Source: Paracandidimonas soli (GTDB taxonomy: Bacteria > Pseudomonadota > Gammaproteobacteria > Burkholderiales > Burkholderiaceae_B). From it: a stretch of 64,000 bases of DNA. Under the pieces are notes generated by a model. That model saw nothing but the letters and a program-made list of their open reading frames with translations, had not been told where the DNA came from and ran no database searches. Each line of letters begins with the position of its first letter. Within the stretch, counting starts at the first letter, position 1. Of the stretch, positions 44,867-54,017 are shown piece after piece. The stretch is taken from contig NZ_SMBX01000006.1 of the NCBI RefSeq assembly GCF_004342005.1, forward strand, positions 124,001 to 188,000, written 5' to 3'. The position numbers were made by a program, and so were the translations under genes.

Positions 44867-45883
44867 TCAGCGCGCCCGCAGCAGGACGGTTCCGGTCGGA
44901 GAACGTTGGATCGCCACGGGTGCAATGAGCGGCAGCGCGTCCAGGATGGATTCGGGTCGGTCGATATCGAATACGCCGGCAATGCGGTATTGCGCCAGGT
45001 CGCCGGGCTCCAGCAGCAGAGGACGTTCCAGGTAGCGATTGACTTCCTTGACGGCCTGCGCAAGGGGCTGGTTCTCGAAGATGATCTTGCCGCGCTGCCA
45101 GGCCAGTGCATTCGACGCATTGACGGCATAGGGAACGCCGAGGCCGGGTCCATCCCCGAGGCCGATGCCCTGACCCGCCACGAGATCGTGCGTTTGCGCG
45201 TTCCACCAATGGCCGCTGCGGACCCTGACCGAGCCCGATTCCACTACGACTTGCATCTGGGCGGGTTCGCGACGGACATTGAACCGGGTGCCGATGACAG
45301 ACACGGTGCCCAGGCCGCCGTCGACCACGAAAGAGCGCTGGGGATCGGAGCTTACCGTGAACAGGGCCTCGCCCTGGTGCAGCAGTACTTCCCGGCGCGA
45401 ATCCTGCAGTTTCACCGTCAGGCGCGTCGCCGTATTGAGATCGATCAGCGAGCCGTCGGGCAACGAGATCTGGCGCCGTTCGCCCTGCGCGGTGGCGAAT
45501 TCGGCCTGGTAGCGTACGGGGTCCCGCCAGAAGGACCGGCCTGCGGTTGCGATGAGCGCCAGCGCACAGCCGCCCGCCAGGCCCATGAACAGGCGGCGCG
45601 ACAGTTGAGAACGGCCTGTCGCGGCCATGGCGGGAATGGATGCGGCGGGTGGCGGCGCCATCAGGCTGCGCAGCCTGTCTTCCGGAATGTCCAGCGTGGC
45701 GTCCCAGAAAACGCCCAGGTTGCGGTAGTGGCGGCCATGCTCGGGATCCTGGGTCAGCCATGCTTCGAAGGCTTGCCGGTCCTCCCGGGTGGCTTCGCCC
45801 GAATGCATGCGGGCGAACCAGCGGGCGGCGAGTTCTTGCGCCTGGGCGTCTCCGGGGCCGAGGCTGTGGTCAGTATGGCGCAT
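44867..45883 (-). CDS. fecR: FecR-family transmembrane anti-sigma regulator
   Basis: A 338-residue protein. The N-terminal cytoplasmic DUF4880-type segment (AQELAARWFARMHSGEATRED, FEAWLTQDPEHGRHYRNL) binds the sigma factor. A single helix near residue 100 (LFMGLAGGCALALIATAG) crosses the membrane. The periplasmic FecR domain has GERRQISLPDGSLIDLNTAT and VSVIGTRFNVRRE, then a DUF4974-type C-terminus (FENQPLAQAVKEVNRYLERP). It transmits the receptor STN signal to FecI. The start overlaps the sigma gene by 14 bp, the usual coupling. Confidence 0.93.
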   Translation of the reverse strand: MRHTDHSLGPGDAQAQELAARWFARMHSGEATREDRQAFEAWLTQDPEHGRHYRNLGVFWDATLDIPEDRLRSLMAPPPAASIPAMAATGRSQLSRRLFMGLAGGCALALIATAGRSFWRDPVRYQAEFATAQGERRQISLPDGSLIDLNTATRLTVKLQDSRREVLLHQGEALFTVSSDPQRSFVVDGGLGTVSVIGTRFNVRREPAQMQVVVESGSVRVRSGHWWNAQTHDLVAGQGIGLGDGPGLGVPYAVNASNALAWQRGKIIFENQPLAQAVKEVNRYLERPLLLEPGDLAQYRIAGVFDIDRPESILDALPLIAPVAIQRSPTGTVLLRAR

Positions 45884-46376
45884 AGTGCTGCAGTCGCTCG
45901 TGAAGATGCCGTAATGCGCGTGTCATGTGCTTTTCGACCATGCTGCGCGAGATGCCCATGTCTTCGGCGATCTCCGTGTGCGTCCATCCTTCCAGGCGAT
46001 GGAGGATGAATGTCTGGCGGCAGGAAAGCGGGAGCTCGGACAGGGCCAGCCACAGCGCATCGTGCAGTTCCTGCGTCCGGGCGGACGATTCGGCGGAGTC
46101 GGTGACGGGATGATCGTGGTCGGCCAAGGCATGCAGCGGCAGCATGTCCAGCACCTTGCGGTGCCTGTGCCGGCCCGCCATGCCGTTTGCGGCGCTGCGG
46201 GAGAGATAGGCGCGCGGATCCTTGATCGTGCCGTCGCCGTTGACAAGAATCCTGACGGCTGCGTCCTGCACGGCATCCTGGGCGTCATCGTGCGCGCTGC
46301 CTTTGCGCCGCCAGATGTGCAGCAGATTGCTGTACTGCGCAAGCCAGCTTTTCTTGGGCGGAGGGCGGACAGGCAT
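45870..46376 (-). CDS. fecI: FecI-family ECF sigma-70 factor
   Basis: An iron-starvation sigma factor of about 168 residues. Region 2 is WLAQYSNLLHIWRRKGSAHDDAQDAVQDAAVRIL and region 4 is LPLSCRQTFILHRLEGWTHTEIAEDMGISRSMVEKHMTRALRHL. The ATG at 46376 is preferred, because an in-frame ATG at 46409 lies only five bases after the Fur box. Neither start has a clear SD. The operon order fecI-fecR-receptor-lipoprotein is classical for siderophore cell-surface signalling. Repression by Fur through the site at 46414 is likely. Confidence 0.92.
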   Translation of the reverse strand: MPVRPPPKKSWLAQYSNLLHIWRRKGSAHDDAQDAVQDAAVRILVNGDGTIKDPRAYLSRSAANGMAGRHRHRKVLDMLPLHALADHDHPVTDSAESSARTQELHDALWLALSELPLSCRQTFILHRLEGWTHTEIAEDMGISRSMVEKHMTRALRHLHERLQHYAPY

Positions 46377-46413
46377 GAAGCAGGGCCGGCGGGAATAGAA
46401 AACGAGCATTATT

Positions 46414-46432
46414 ACAAATCATTCTCATTTTC
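46414..46432 (-). promoter_or_regulatory. Fur box upstream of fecI
   Basis: On the minus strand GAAAATGAGAATGATTTGT matches the 19-bp Fur consensus GATAATGATAATCATTATC at 13 positions by my count, and AATAATG continues the pattern. It lies directly upstream of the sigma-factor coding frame, where it would overlap the promoter and block transcription when iron is plentiful. Confidence 0.75.
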
Positions 46433-46496
46433 ACAAATGGCATGCCCTGGCGCCATCCGGCCGGTATCGATGAACGGAGAATGCCCTGGATCGGCA

Positions 46497-47204
46497 CTAT
46501 TTGAACAGTCCGGGCAGTGCCTGCTGCAGGTTGGATGCGCCCTGGGGCAGCGCGAATCGATTGTCCGCGACGGCCGTCGTATCCAGGCGCTGCAGGGTCA
46601 GGTCGTTGCCGAAGCGCAGCAGGCCGAGCTTGCGGGAGCGGACTTCCTGGGTCAGTTGCTCGACGCCTTCCTGGCCGGTGTTGGCGGCGACCGCATGGAT
46701 GGTCTGCGCCAGTTCCAGGAGCCGGCCTGTCATGGCCGCCAAGGCGGAATTGCGTGTCATGACGACTTCGACCATGCGCTCTTTGCCGTTGCCGTCGGTA
46801 TAGACGAGTTCGTGCACGCTGCCGGAGATGCCGCCGACGGTTTCCTTGCGTTGCGTATCGGTCAGGCGTACGAATCCGCTGATATCGCGCGTGTATTTGT
46901 CCAGGTCCAGCAGCTTGCCTCCCATGGCGCCGCCGGTGTGTTTGGCGAGCTGGAGCATCTGGACCGCGTCCATGACCATCTGGCGGCCGCCGGCGGTGGA
47001 GACGGCGTAGATGCGCTGGTCGCGGGCGATCAGGTAGCCGCCTTTGTCCGGCTCGGTGCCTGCGCGCAGTTTGTCCTGGGCTGTTTCGATGACGACGGCG
47101 GCATCCTTGGCGCCGGAGGCGGAGAATGTGGCCGTGGCGGCATGCGTCGCGGCGGCGCCTAGCAGGCAGGCGGCGAGCAGTGCTGGTCGAAGAATACGTT
47201 GCAT
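46497..47204 (-). CDS. Periplasmic hypothetical protein (235 aa)
   Basis: Family not recognised. The N-terminus is a clear signal peptide (MQRILRPALLAACLLGAAAT with cleavage near THAATA). The mature part has regular beta-type segments (GGYLIARDQRIYAVSTAGGR, ELVYTDGNGKERMVEVVMTR) and helices (AALAAMTGRLLELAQTIHAV), without cysteines or known catalytic motifs. Its end at 46497 is 65 bp from the Fur box, so it is separate from the fec operon although on the same strand. A role cannot be given. Confidence 0.7.
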   Translation of the reverse strand: MQRILRPALLAACLLGAAATHAATATFSASGAKDAAVVIETAQDKLRAGTEPDKGGYLIARDQRIYAVSTAGGRQMVMDAVQMLQLAKHTGGAMGGKLLDLDKYTRDISGFVRLTDTQRKETVGGISGSVHELVYTDGNGKERMVEVVMTRNSALAAMTGRLLELAQTIHAVAANTGQEGVEQLTQEVRSRKLGLLRFGNDLTLQRLDTTAVADNRFALPQGASNLQQALPGLFK

Positions 47205-47308
47205 AGTGGGAGCAGCCTCTTTCTTTGCTGATGAGGGCGGCCGAGATGTCTGATGCCGCCGAATATGCGCTTATTGTCGTGCTTGTCGGCGGGTTTGTGT
47301 GTTACAGA

Positions 47309-48745
47309 CTATAAGGAATGAGGGGGCGCGATCACGCGACCGGGGTTGAGGCGGTTGTCGGGATCCAGCGCCTGTTTGATCCGCTTCATCATGGCGATTT
47401 CCAGCGGGGACTTGTAGTGGGCGATGCTGGAGACGCGCAACTGGCCGACGCCGTGTTCGGCGGAGATGGAACCGTTCATCTGGGTGACGACGTCGTAGAC
47501 CGCGCGCGAAATGGTTTTTTCGTTGTCGCGCATGGCCTGGTAGGCGGCGGCGTCGGAACCGGCGGGGGCGGACACGTTGTAGTGCAGGTTGCCGTCGCCG
47601 AGGTGGCCGAAGACGAAGATGCGCCCCCCGGGCAGTTTGGACTGGACGGCAGCCGCGCCTCGTTCGATGAATTCGGGGATGCTGGAAATGGGCAGCGAGA
47701 TGTCGTGCTTGATGTTCTCGCCGTCGGCCGCCTGGGCTTCGGGCAGGTGATGGCGGATCTGCCAGAACGTGGCCGATTGCGAAAGCGACGAGGCGATGGC
47801 GGCGTCGAGGATGATGCCGTCTTCGAACGCCGTGGACATCAGGTGTTCGAAGCGTTCCGCGGCATGCGCTTCGCCCTCGGCATCGCTGGATTCCAGCAGG
47901 ACGTAGTAGGGCGCGTCGGTGGCGACGGGGTTGCGCATCTGCGGGGCGTGCTTCAGCACCAGTTGCACGGATGCGCCGCAGATCAGCTCGAACGCGGTCA
48001 GGCTTGCGGACAGCTGCTGTTGCGCAAGGGCCAGCAGGCGCACCGCGCTTTGCGCGTCGGGCAGGGCGGCGAATGCCGTCATCTGGGCGGCGGGCTGGGG
48101 ATACAGCTTGACGGTGGCCGCGGTGATGATGCCCAGCGTGCCTTCCGAGCCGACGAACAGGTGCTTCAGGTCGTAGCCTGTGTTGTCCTTGCGCAGTCCG
48201 CGCAGGCCGTTCCAGATTTCGCCGTCGGCCGTGACCACTTCCAGGCCCAGGCACAGGTCGCGGGCGTTGCCGTAGCGCAGCACCTGGATGCCGCCGGCAT
48301 TGGTGGCCAGGTTGCCGCCCAGCGTGCAGCTGCCTTCGGCCCCGAGGCTCAGGGGAAACAGGCGCTGTTCCCTGGCGGCGGCTTCCTGGACGTGCTGTAG
48401 CACGGCTCCGGCTTGCGCCGTGAGCGTGTTGTTGTAGGGGTTGACCTCCAGGATGCGATTCATGCGCTGCAGGGACAGCACGATGTTGGGCGTGTGCGCG
48501 CTGTCGGGGATGTTGCCGCCCACGAGGCCTGTGTTGCCACCCTGGGGATAAATGGTGACGTTGTTCTTGACGCACCAGCGCACGACGGCGGCGACGTCTT
48601 CGGTGCTGTCCGGCTGCACGACTGCCAGGGTGGTTCCGGTCCAGCGCTTGCGGAAGTCGCTCAGGAAGGGTTTGACGTCGTCTTCGGCGTGCAGCAGCCG
48701 TCCCTGGAAGCTGCCGCGCAATGAGTCGATAAGGGCTTGTTGCAT
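47309..48745 (-). CDS. FAD-linked D-2-hydroxyacid dehydrogenase (D-2-hydroxyglutarate / GlcD-type)
   Basis: A 478-residue VAO-superfamily flavoprotein. The FAD-binding part has WCVKNNVTIYPQGGNTGLVGG and AEGSCTLGGNLATNAGGIQV. The C-terminal FAD-oxidase_C domain holds FVFGHLGDGNLHYNV (metal-site His) and SAEHGVGQLR. Such enzymes oxidise D-lactate, glycolate or D-2-hydroxyglutarate and pass electrons to ETF or quinone. It is encoded 18 bp downstream of the DapA-family gene, suggesting that it oxidises a hydroxy acid formed or used in the same pathway. The SD AGGA precedes the ATG. Confidence 0.9.
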   Translation of the reverse strand: MQQALIDSLRGSFQGRLLHAEDDVKPFLSDFRKRWTGTTLAVVQPDSTEDVAAVVRWCVKNNVTIYPQGGNTGLVGGNIPDSAHTPNIVLSLQRMNRILEVNPYNNTLTAQAGAVLQHVQEAAAREQRLFPLSLGAEGSCTLGGNLATNAGGIQVLRYGNARDLCLGLEVVTADGEIWNGLRGLRKDNTGYDLKHLFVGSEGTLGIITAATVKLYPQPAAQMTAFAALPDAQSAVRLLALAQQQLSASLTAFELICGASVQLVLKHAPQMRNPVATDAPYYVLLESSDAEGEAHAAERFEHLMSTAFEDGIILDAAIASSLSQSATFWQIRHHLPEAQAADGENIKHDISLPISSIPEFIERGAAAVQSKLPGGRIFVFGHLGDGNLHYNVSAPAGSDAAAYQAMRDNEKTISRAVYDVVTQMNGSISAEHGVGQLRVSSIAHYKSPLEIAMMKRIKQALDPDNRLNPGRVIAPPHSL

Positions 48746-48763
48746 GTCGTGTGGTCCTGTAGA

Positions 48764-49672
48764 TCAGTTGCCCAGCGCGGCAAGCGCCTGTTGCTGGTGC
48801 GCGAGCAGCATGTCGATTTCGGCATGGGCGCGGGCGTCCAGCGCGGGGCTGGGGCTGCGCATGCCCGCGTGCTTCAGCGCGCCGCGGCGGCGCATGACTT
48901 CCTTGCGGACAGCTACGCCCCACTGGCTCTGGTTTTCGTAGCTGAGCAGGGGCAGGTAGCAGTTATACAGCTTGTGGGCTTCGTCCGTCTTGCCGGCGGT
49001 GTAAAGGTTGTAGACGCTGGAGAGCATTTCGGGATGGGAGAACCCGGCCATCGGCCCGTCGATGCCGCGGCCCAGTTCCAGCGGCAGGAACATGGCATTG
49101 TTGCCGGTCAGGATGGCGACGCGCCTGCCGGGCAGGTCGCGCAGCCTGGTGATCTTGGTGATGCTGGGAATGTCTTCTTCCTTGATGACCTGGATCTGCG
49201 GGTGGCGCTCGATCAGCTGGGCGATCACGGGAACGGACATCCAGACGCCGGTGGAGAAGGGGAAGTCCTGCAGCACGATGGGCACGTCGCCAATGCGCTT
49301 GAAGACGGCTTCGAAGTAGTTGAGGATGTCCTGGTCGGTGCGCAGGCCGTTGGGCGGGGCGATCATTACGCCGCTGGCGCCGTCGTCCATGACGCGCTTC
49401 GTCAGCTCGTCGAGCTGCGCGATGCTGGGATTGCTGACGCCCACGATGACCGGCTTGCCCTGCGCGCGGCGGATGAAGCGGTTGGCGACCTGCACGGATT
49501 CGCCGAAGGTCAGCTTGTTGGATTCTCCGGACACGCCCAGTACCGTCAGCCCGCTTGCGCCGTGCGAGAAGTAGAAATCGGTCAGCGTATCGACGCTTTC
49601 CAGGTCGATATCGTCGTTTTCCTTGAAGGGGGTTTGCGCAATGATGTAGACGCCTTTGGCATTGGACAGCAT
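48764..49672 (-). CDS. DapA-family (N-acetylneuraminate lyase superfamily) aldolase/dehydratase
   Basis: A 302-residue TIM-barrel enzyme from the ATG at 49672 (SD GGAG). The GVSGESNKL loop corresponds to the carboxylate-binding G-[ST]-x-GE motif, and the Schiff-base Lys is in IQVIKEEDIPS. The usual YNxP motif with the catalytic Tyr is replaced by QDFP in VLQDFPFSTG, so it is unlikely to be dihydrodipicolinate synthase and more likely a catabolic lyase or dehydratase. It is the first gene of an operon with the FAD-linked dehydrogenase. An 18-20 bp palindrome 48 bp upstream and a LacI-type gene complete the locus. Confidence 0.85.
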   Translation of the reverse strand: MLSNAKGVYIIAQTPFKENDDIDLESVDTLTDFYFSHGASGLTVLGVSGESNKLTFGESVQVANRFIRRAQGKPVIVGVSNPSIAQLDELTKRVMDDGASGVMIAPPNGLRTDQDILNYFEAVFKRIGDVPIVLQDFPFSTGVWMSVPVIAQLIERHPQIQVIKEEDIPSITKITRLRDLPGRRVAILTGNNAMFLPLELGRGIDGPMAGFSHPEMLSSVYNLYTAGKTDEAHKLYNCYLPLLSYENQSQWGVAVRKEVMRRRGALKHAGMRSPSPALDARAHAEIDMLLAHQQQALAALGN

Positions 49673-49719
49673 GGGTGTGTCTCCAGTCGGGGATTTCGGG
49701 TTCGGTATGGGCAAAGCAG

Positions 49720-49739
49720 AAATATTAGCGCTAATATTT
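49720..49739. promoter_or_regulatory. LacI-type operator palindrome upstream of the DapA-family gene
   Basis: AAATATTAGCGCTAATATTT is a perfect 20-bp palindrome with the central CG-containing core typical of LacI/GalR operators. It lies in the leader/promoter region of the DapA-family operon and downstream of the LacI-type gene, whose product is the obvious candidate ligand. Confidence 0.75.
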
Positions 49740-49867
49740 TACAGAGGCAACAGGTGGGAAGACGGGAGTGCCTCCGTGCAACGGCGGCGGAAGCTATGGA
49801 CGGAACAGCCGGATTGGCAAGGCCTGGCCGGGGCGCGAGGCGACGCTGGCGCCTGGAGGCGCGCGGG

Positions 49868-50923
49868 TCAGGCGCTGCCGCGCCGGATGAGCTGGAAGCC
49901 GATGTCCACGATGGGCTGCTCGACCGGCCGGCCCTCGACGCGCTGGACGATGTAGTTGCCCGCCCTGGCTCCGATATTGGAGCCGTCGATGCGGACCGTG
50001 GTCAGGGCGGGCGTGGTGGCGGCGGCCAGGGGATGGTCGCCGAAACCGATGACGGCGATGTCTTCAGGAACGCGCCTGCCATGGGCGGCGGCCTCCAGCA
50101 GCACGCCCATGGCGATGATGTCGGTGCTGCAGAATACGGAGTCGACCTTCGGCTCGCGCGCCAGGATGTCGGCCATGGCCTTGCGGCTGTCGCCCAGGGG
50201 GACCGGCGCCTTGCAGATGACGGAAACCGGCTCGGCCATGTCCGGCGCCAGCCAGCCTCCGCGCAGCGCGGCATCCCGGAAGCTGTTGGCGCGCCTGGAG
50301 GCGCGGGGGTCGTCGCCCAGGACCAGGGCGGGCCGGCTCCTGCCGCTGGCCTGGAGGAAATCGGCCACGGCCGCGCCGGACGCCTCATGGGAAAAGCCGA
50401 TGAGCATGTCGACCGGGTTGTCGCACAGGTCCCAGGCCTCGATGACGGGGATGCGGCTGGATTTCAGCAGGTGGCGCGCCTCCTCCGTGATGACCAGGCG
50501 CATCAGGACGATGCCGTCAGGCTGGCGGCCCAGCACGTTGGAAAGCGTGCGGTATTCCTGTGCCGGATCGTAGGCGTTCTGGACAAGCATCATCTGGTAG
50601 CCGTGCCGCTCCAGCGTGTCGCCCAGGACCTGCAGCGTTTCCAGGAAGACCGGGCTACTGATGGCGGGAACGATGACGGCGACCAGGCGGCTGCGCCCGG
50701 AGGCAAGGCCGCCGGCCAGCAGATTGGGAACGTAGCCTGTCTTTGCGATGGCTTCGCGGATGAGGGCGACCGTTTTTTCCGGCACGTTCTCCGGCGTGTT
50801 CAGCACGCGGGAAACCGTATGCATGGACATGCCGGCGGCGCGCGCGACGTCCGCGATCGTCACGCGCCCGGTGCCGCGCCGCGGCCGGCGTTTCTGGGCG
50901 AGGGACTGCGGTTCGTCAGTCAT
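49868..50923 (-). CDS. LacI-family transcriptional regulator
   Basis: A 351-residue repressor from the ATG at 50923. A basic N-terminal extension (QKRRPRRGTGR) precedes the HTH VTIADVARAAGMSMHTVSRV and hinge helix NLLAGGLASGRSRLVAVIVP. The periplasmic-binding-protein-like core includes SVFCSTDIIAMGVLLEAAAHGRRVPEDIAVIGFGDHPLAAATTPALTTVRIDG. It probably responds to the substrate of the DapA-family/FAD-dehydrogenase operon that follows on the same strand and binds the palindrome at 49720. The effector is unknown. An alternative ATG at 50974 would add 17 residues. Confidence 0.92.
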   Translation of the reverse strand: MTDEPQSLAQKRRPRRGTGRVTIADVARAAGMSMHTVSRVLNTPENVPEKTVALIREAIAKTGYVPNLLAGGLASGRSRLVAVIVPAISSPVFLETLQVLGDTLERHGYQMMLVQNAYDPAQEYRTLSNVLGRQPDGIVLMRLVITEEARHLLKSSRIPVIEAWDLCDNPVDMLIGFSHEASGAAVADFLQASGRSRPALVLGDDPRASRRANSFRDAALRGGWLAPDMAEPVSVICKAPVPLGDSRKAMADILAREPKVDSVFCSTDIIAMGVLLEAAAHGRRVPEDIAVIGFGDHPLAAATTPALTTVRIDGSNIGARAGNYIVQRVEGRPVEQPIVDIGFQLIRRGSA

Positions 50924-51097
50924 GGCGTGGGCGTTGCCTGCGTGGAGGGCGGAAAAAGGCGGATGCCGGGGCATCCCGGAGAGACGGAATCTTCGCGGCT
51001 GATTATAGCGATTCGGACAGAAACGCCATCAGGGCGGGCGCTTGAGGCTACACTTGCATTCTTTTGCATCTTTCCATATTCATTGCGGGTGGACTCT

Positions 51098-51916
51098 ATG
51101 CTGCTGGATCCTTTGGTTATCGTTGGCCTGTTGCTGCTGGGGTGCGGGGCGGGTTTCATGGCGGGGTTGCTGGGCGTCGGCGGCGGCATGATCATGGTGC
51201 CGTTCCTGACCGCCTTCATGTCGGGTCAGGGCATGGAGGCCGGTATCGCCGTCAAGATGGCGATCGCGACATCGATGGCGACCATCATGTTCACCTCGCT
51301 GTCCAGCGTCAGGGCGCACCACAGGCGCGGCGCCGTGCGCTGGGATATCGTCCGCAAGCTGGCGCCGGGCATCGTGATCGGCAGCCTGGTGGGCAGCATG
51401 GGGATTTTCGCGTTTCTGCGCGGCACCTGGCTGGCGCTGTTCTTCGGCGTGTTCGTGGCGTTTTCCGCCACGCAGATGCTGCTGGGCAAGAAGCCCAAGG
51501 CCTCGCGCCAGATGCCCGGCACCGTCGGACAATTGGCGGCGGGCGGCGGCATCGGCATGATCTCCGGGCTGGTGGGCGCGGGTGGCGGATTCCTGAGCGT
51601 ACCGTTCATGACCTGGTGCAACGTGGCCATGCACAATGCGGTGGCGACCAGCGCCGCGCTGGGATTCCCCATCGCCATCAGCAATGTGCTGGGCTATGTC
51701 ATCGGCGGAATCGGCGCCGAAGGCCTGCCTGAATGGTCGCTGGGCTATGTCTGGCTGCCCGCCCTGGGCATCATCGTGCTGGCCAGCGTGATGACGGCTC
51801 CGCTGGGCGCGAAGGCCGCGCACGGCCTGCCCGTATCGAAGCTGAAGCGTATTTTCGCGATGGTGCTGTATGCGCTGGCCGCCTATATGCTGTGGAAGGG
51901 CCTGCAGGGAAGCTGA
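51098..51916 (+). CDS. TauE/SafE (TSUP) family anion transporter
   Basis: A 272-residue membrane protein with eight or so helices. It has the TSUP repeat signature twice: GCGAGFMAGLLGVGGGMIMVP in the first half and GMISGLVGAGGGFLSVPFM in the second. TSUP proteins move sulfite, sulfoacetate or other small organosulfur or organic anions. The ATG at 51098 (SD GGTGGA) gives the expected N-terminus. The long frame open upstream is antisense to the LacI and DapA-family genes and is a composition artefact. It diverges from the LacI gene, so it may belong to the same regulon. Confidence 0.88.
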   Translation: MLLDPLVIVGLLLLGCGAGFMAGLLGVGGGMIMVPFLTAFMSGQGMEAGIAVKMAIATSMATIMFTSLSSVRAHHRRGAVRWDIVRKLAPGIVIGSLVGSMGIFAFLRGTWLALFFGVFVAFSATQMLLGKKPKASRQMPGTVGQLAAGGGIGMISGLVGAGGGFLSVPFMTWCNVAMHNAVATSAALGFPIAISNVLGYVIGGIGAEGLPEWSLGYVWLPALGIIVLASVMTAPLGAKAAHGLPVSKLKRIFAMVLYALAAYMLWKGLQGS

Positions 51917-52185
51917 GGAACGAAACGCTCTTTCGAGGGGCGGCAAGCAGGTGCAGGCCTGCGCGACGAGAGGGCGTTTTCCGGGTTTGTGACGCTTTAT
52001 GAGGCAAGATCATGAGCAAATTGCCCAAACCTAGTGCATTCCCTAAGTGTATTACGCGGAAACATGGTGCAGAATTCGTCACATGCAGGTGAGGAGACGA
52101 CAACAGCTCTTAAAGAGCGACGCCGCAAACCAGCGGAATAACGATAAAACCATAATAGGCAGTGCCCGATAAGAACAAGAAGAAC
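51917..52185 (+). other. Gene-poor stretch leading to an orphan terminator; possible small RNA
   Basis: No convincing coding frame was found between the TSUP gene and smr (51917-52316). The stretch has lower GC than its flanks. It contains an SD-like TGAGGAGA at 52091 without a usable start codon after it, a small hairpin GCTCTT/AAGAGC (about 52105), and then the terminator at 52186. A 26-codon frame begins at 52012 (ATGAGCAAATTG), without support. A plus-strand small RNA ending at 52211 is a possible explanation. Confidence 0.35.
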
Positions 52186-52211
52186 AAAAGCCGACAGCGA
52201 TGTCGGCTTTT
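52186..52211. terminator. Intrinsic terminator with no obvious upstream gene
   Basis: AAAAGCCGACA (52186-52196) and TGTCGGCTTTT (52201-52211) form a perfect stem around GCGA. On the plus strand it ends TTTTGTCGTTTT, and on the minus strand the arm ends in TTTT, so it could also serve smr (whose stop is about 100 bp away). Confidence 0.85.
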
Positions 52212-52316
52212 GTCGTTTTGGACGGCTCTTTTTGTCGCCAGGGCCGCGCCTGGGTGCACAGCGCCCCTTGAGCGGCAGCCCTTGCGGCGCCGGGCATTGT
52301 TCTTTTTTCGGACAGG

Positions 52317-53985
<1,669 letters not shown>

Positions 53986-54003
53986 CTAAGTATCGATGCG
54001 GCA

Positions 54004-54011
54004 ATTATAAT
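54004..54011. promoter_or_regulatory. Symmetric -10-like element shared by trxB and ftsK
   Basis: ATTATAAT contains TATAAT on the plus strand (54006-54011) and on the minus strand (54009-54004). It lies in the 44-bp gap between the divergent starts. For trxB it gives a leader of about 25 nt. For ftsK transcription would begin almost at the ATG (54018). No good -35 was found for either direction. Confidence 0.4.
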
Positions 54012-54017
54012 GAGTCC

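Noticed and set aside
48737-51916. A single plus-strand frame open for about 1059 codons across the DapA-family and LacI genes into the TSUP gene
   Set aside because: Only the last 272 codons look like a protein (TSUP). The upstream part is antisense to two clear genes and is low-complexity translation of GC-rich DNA.
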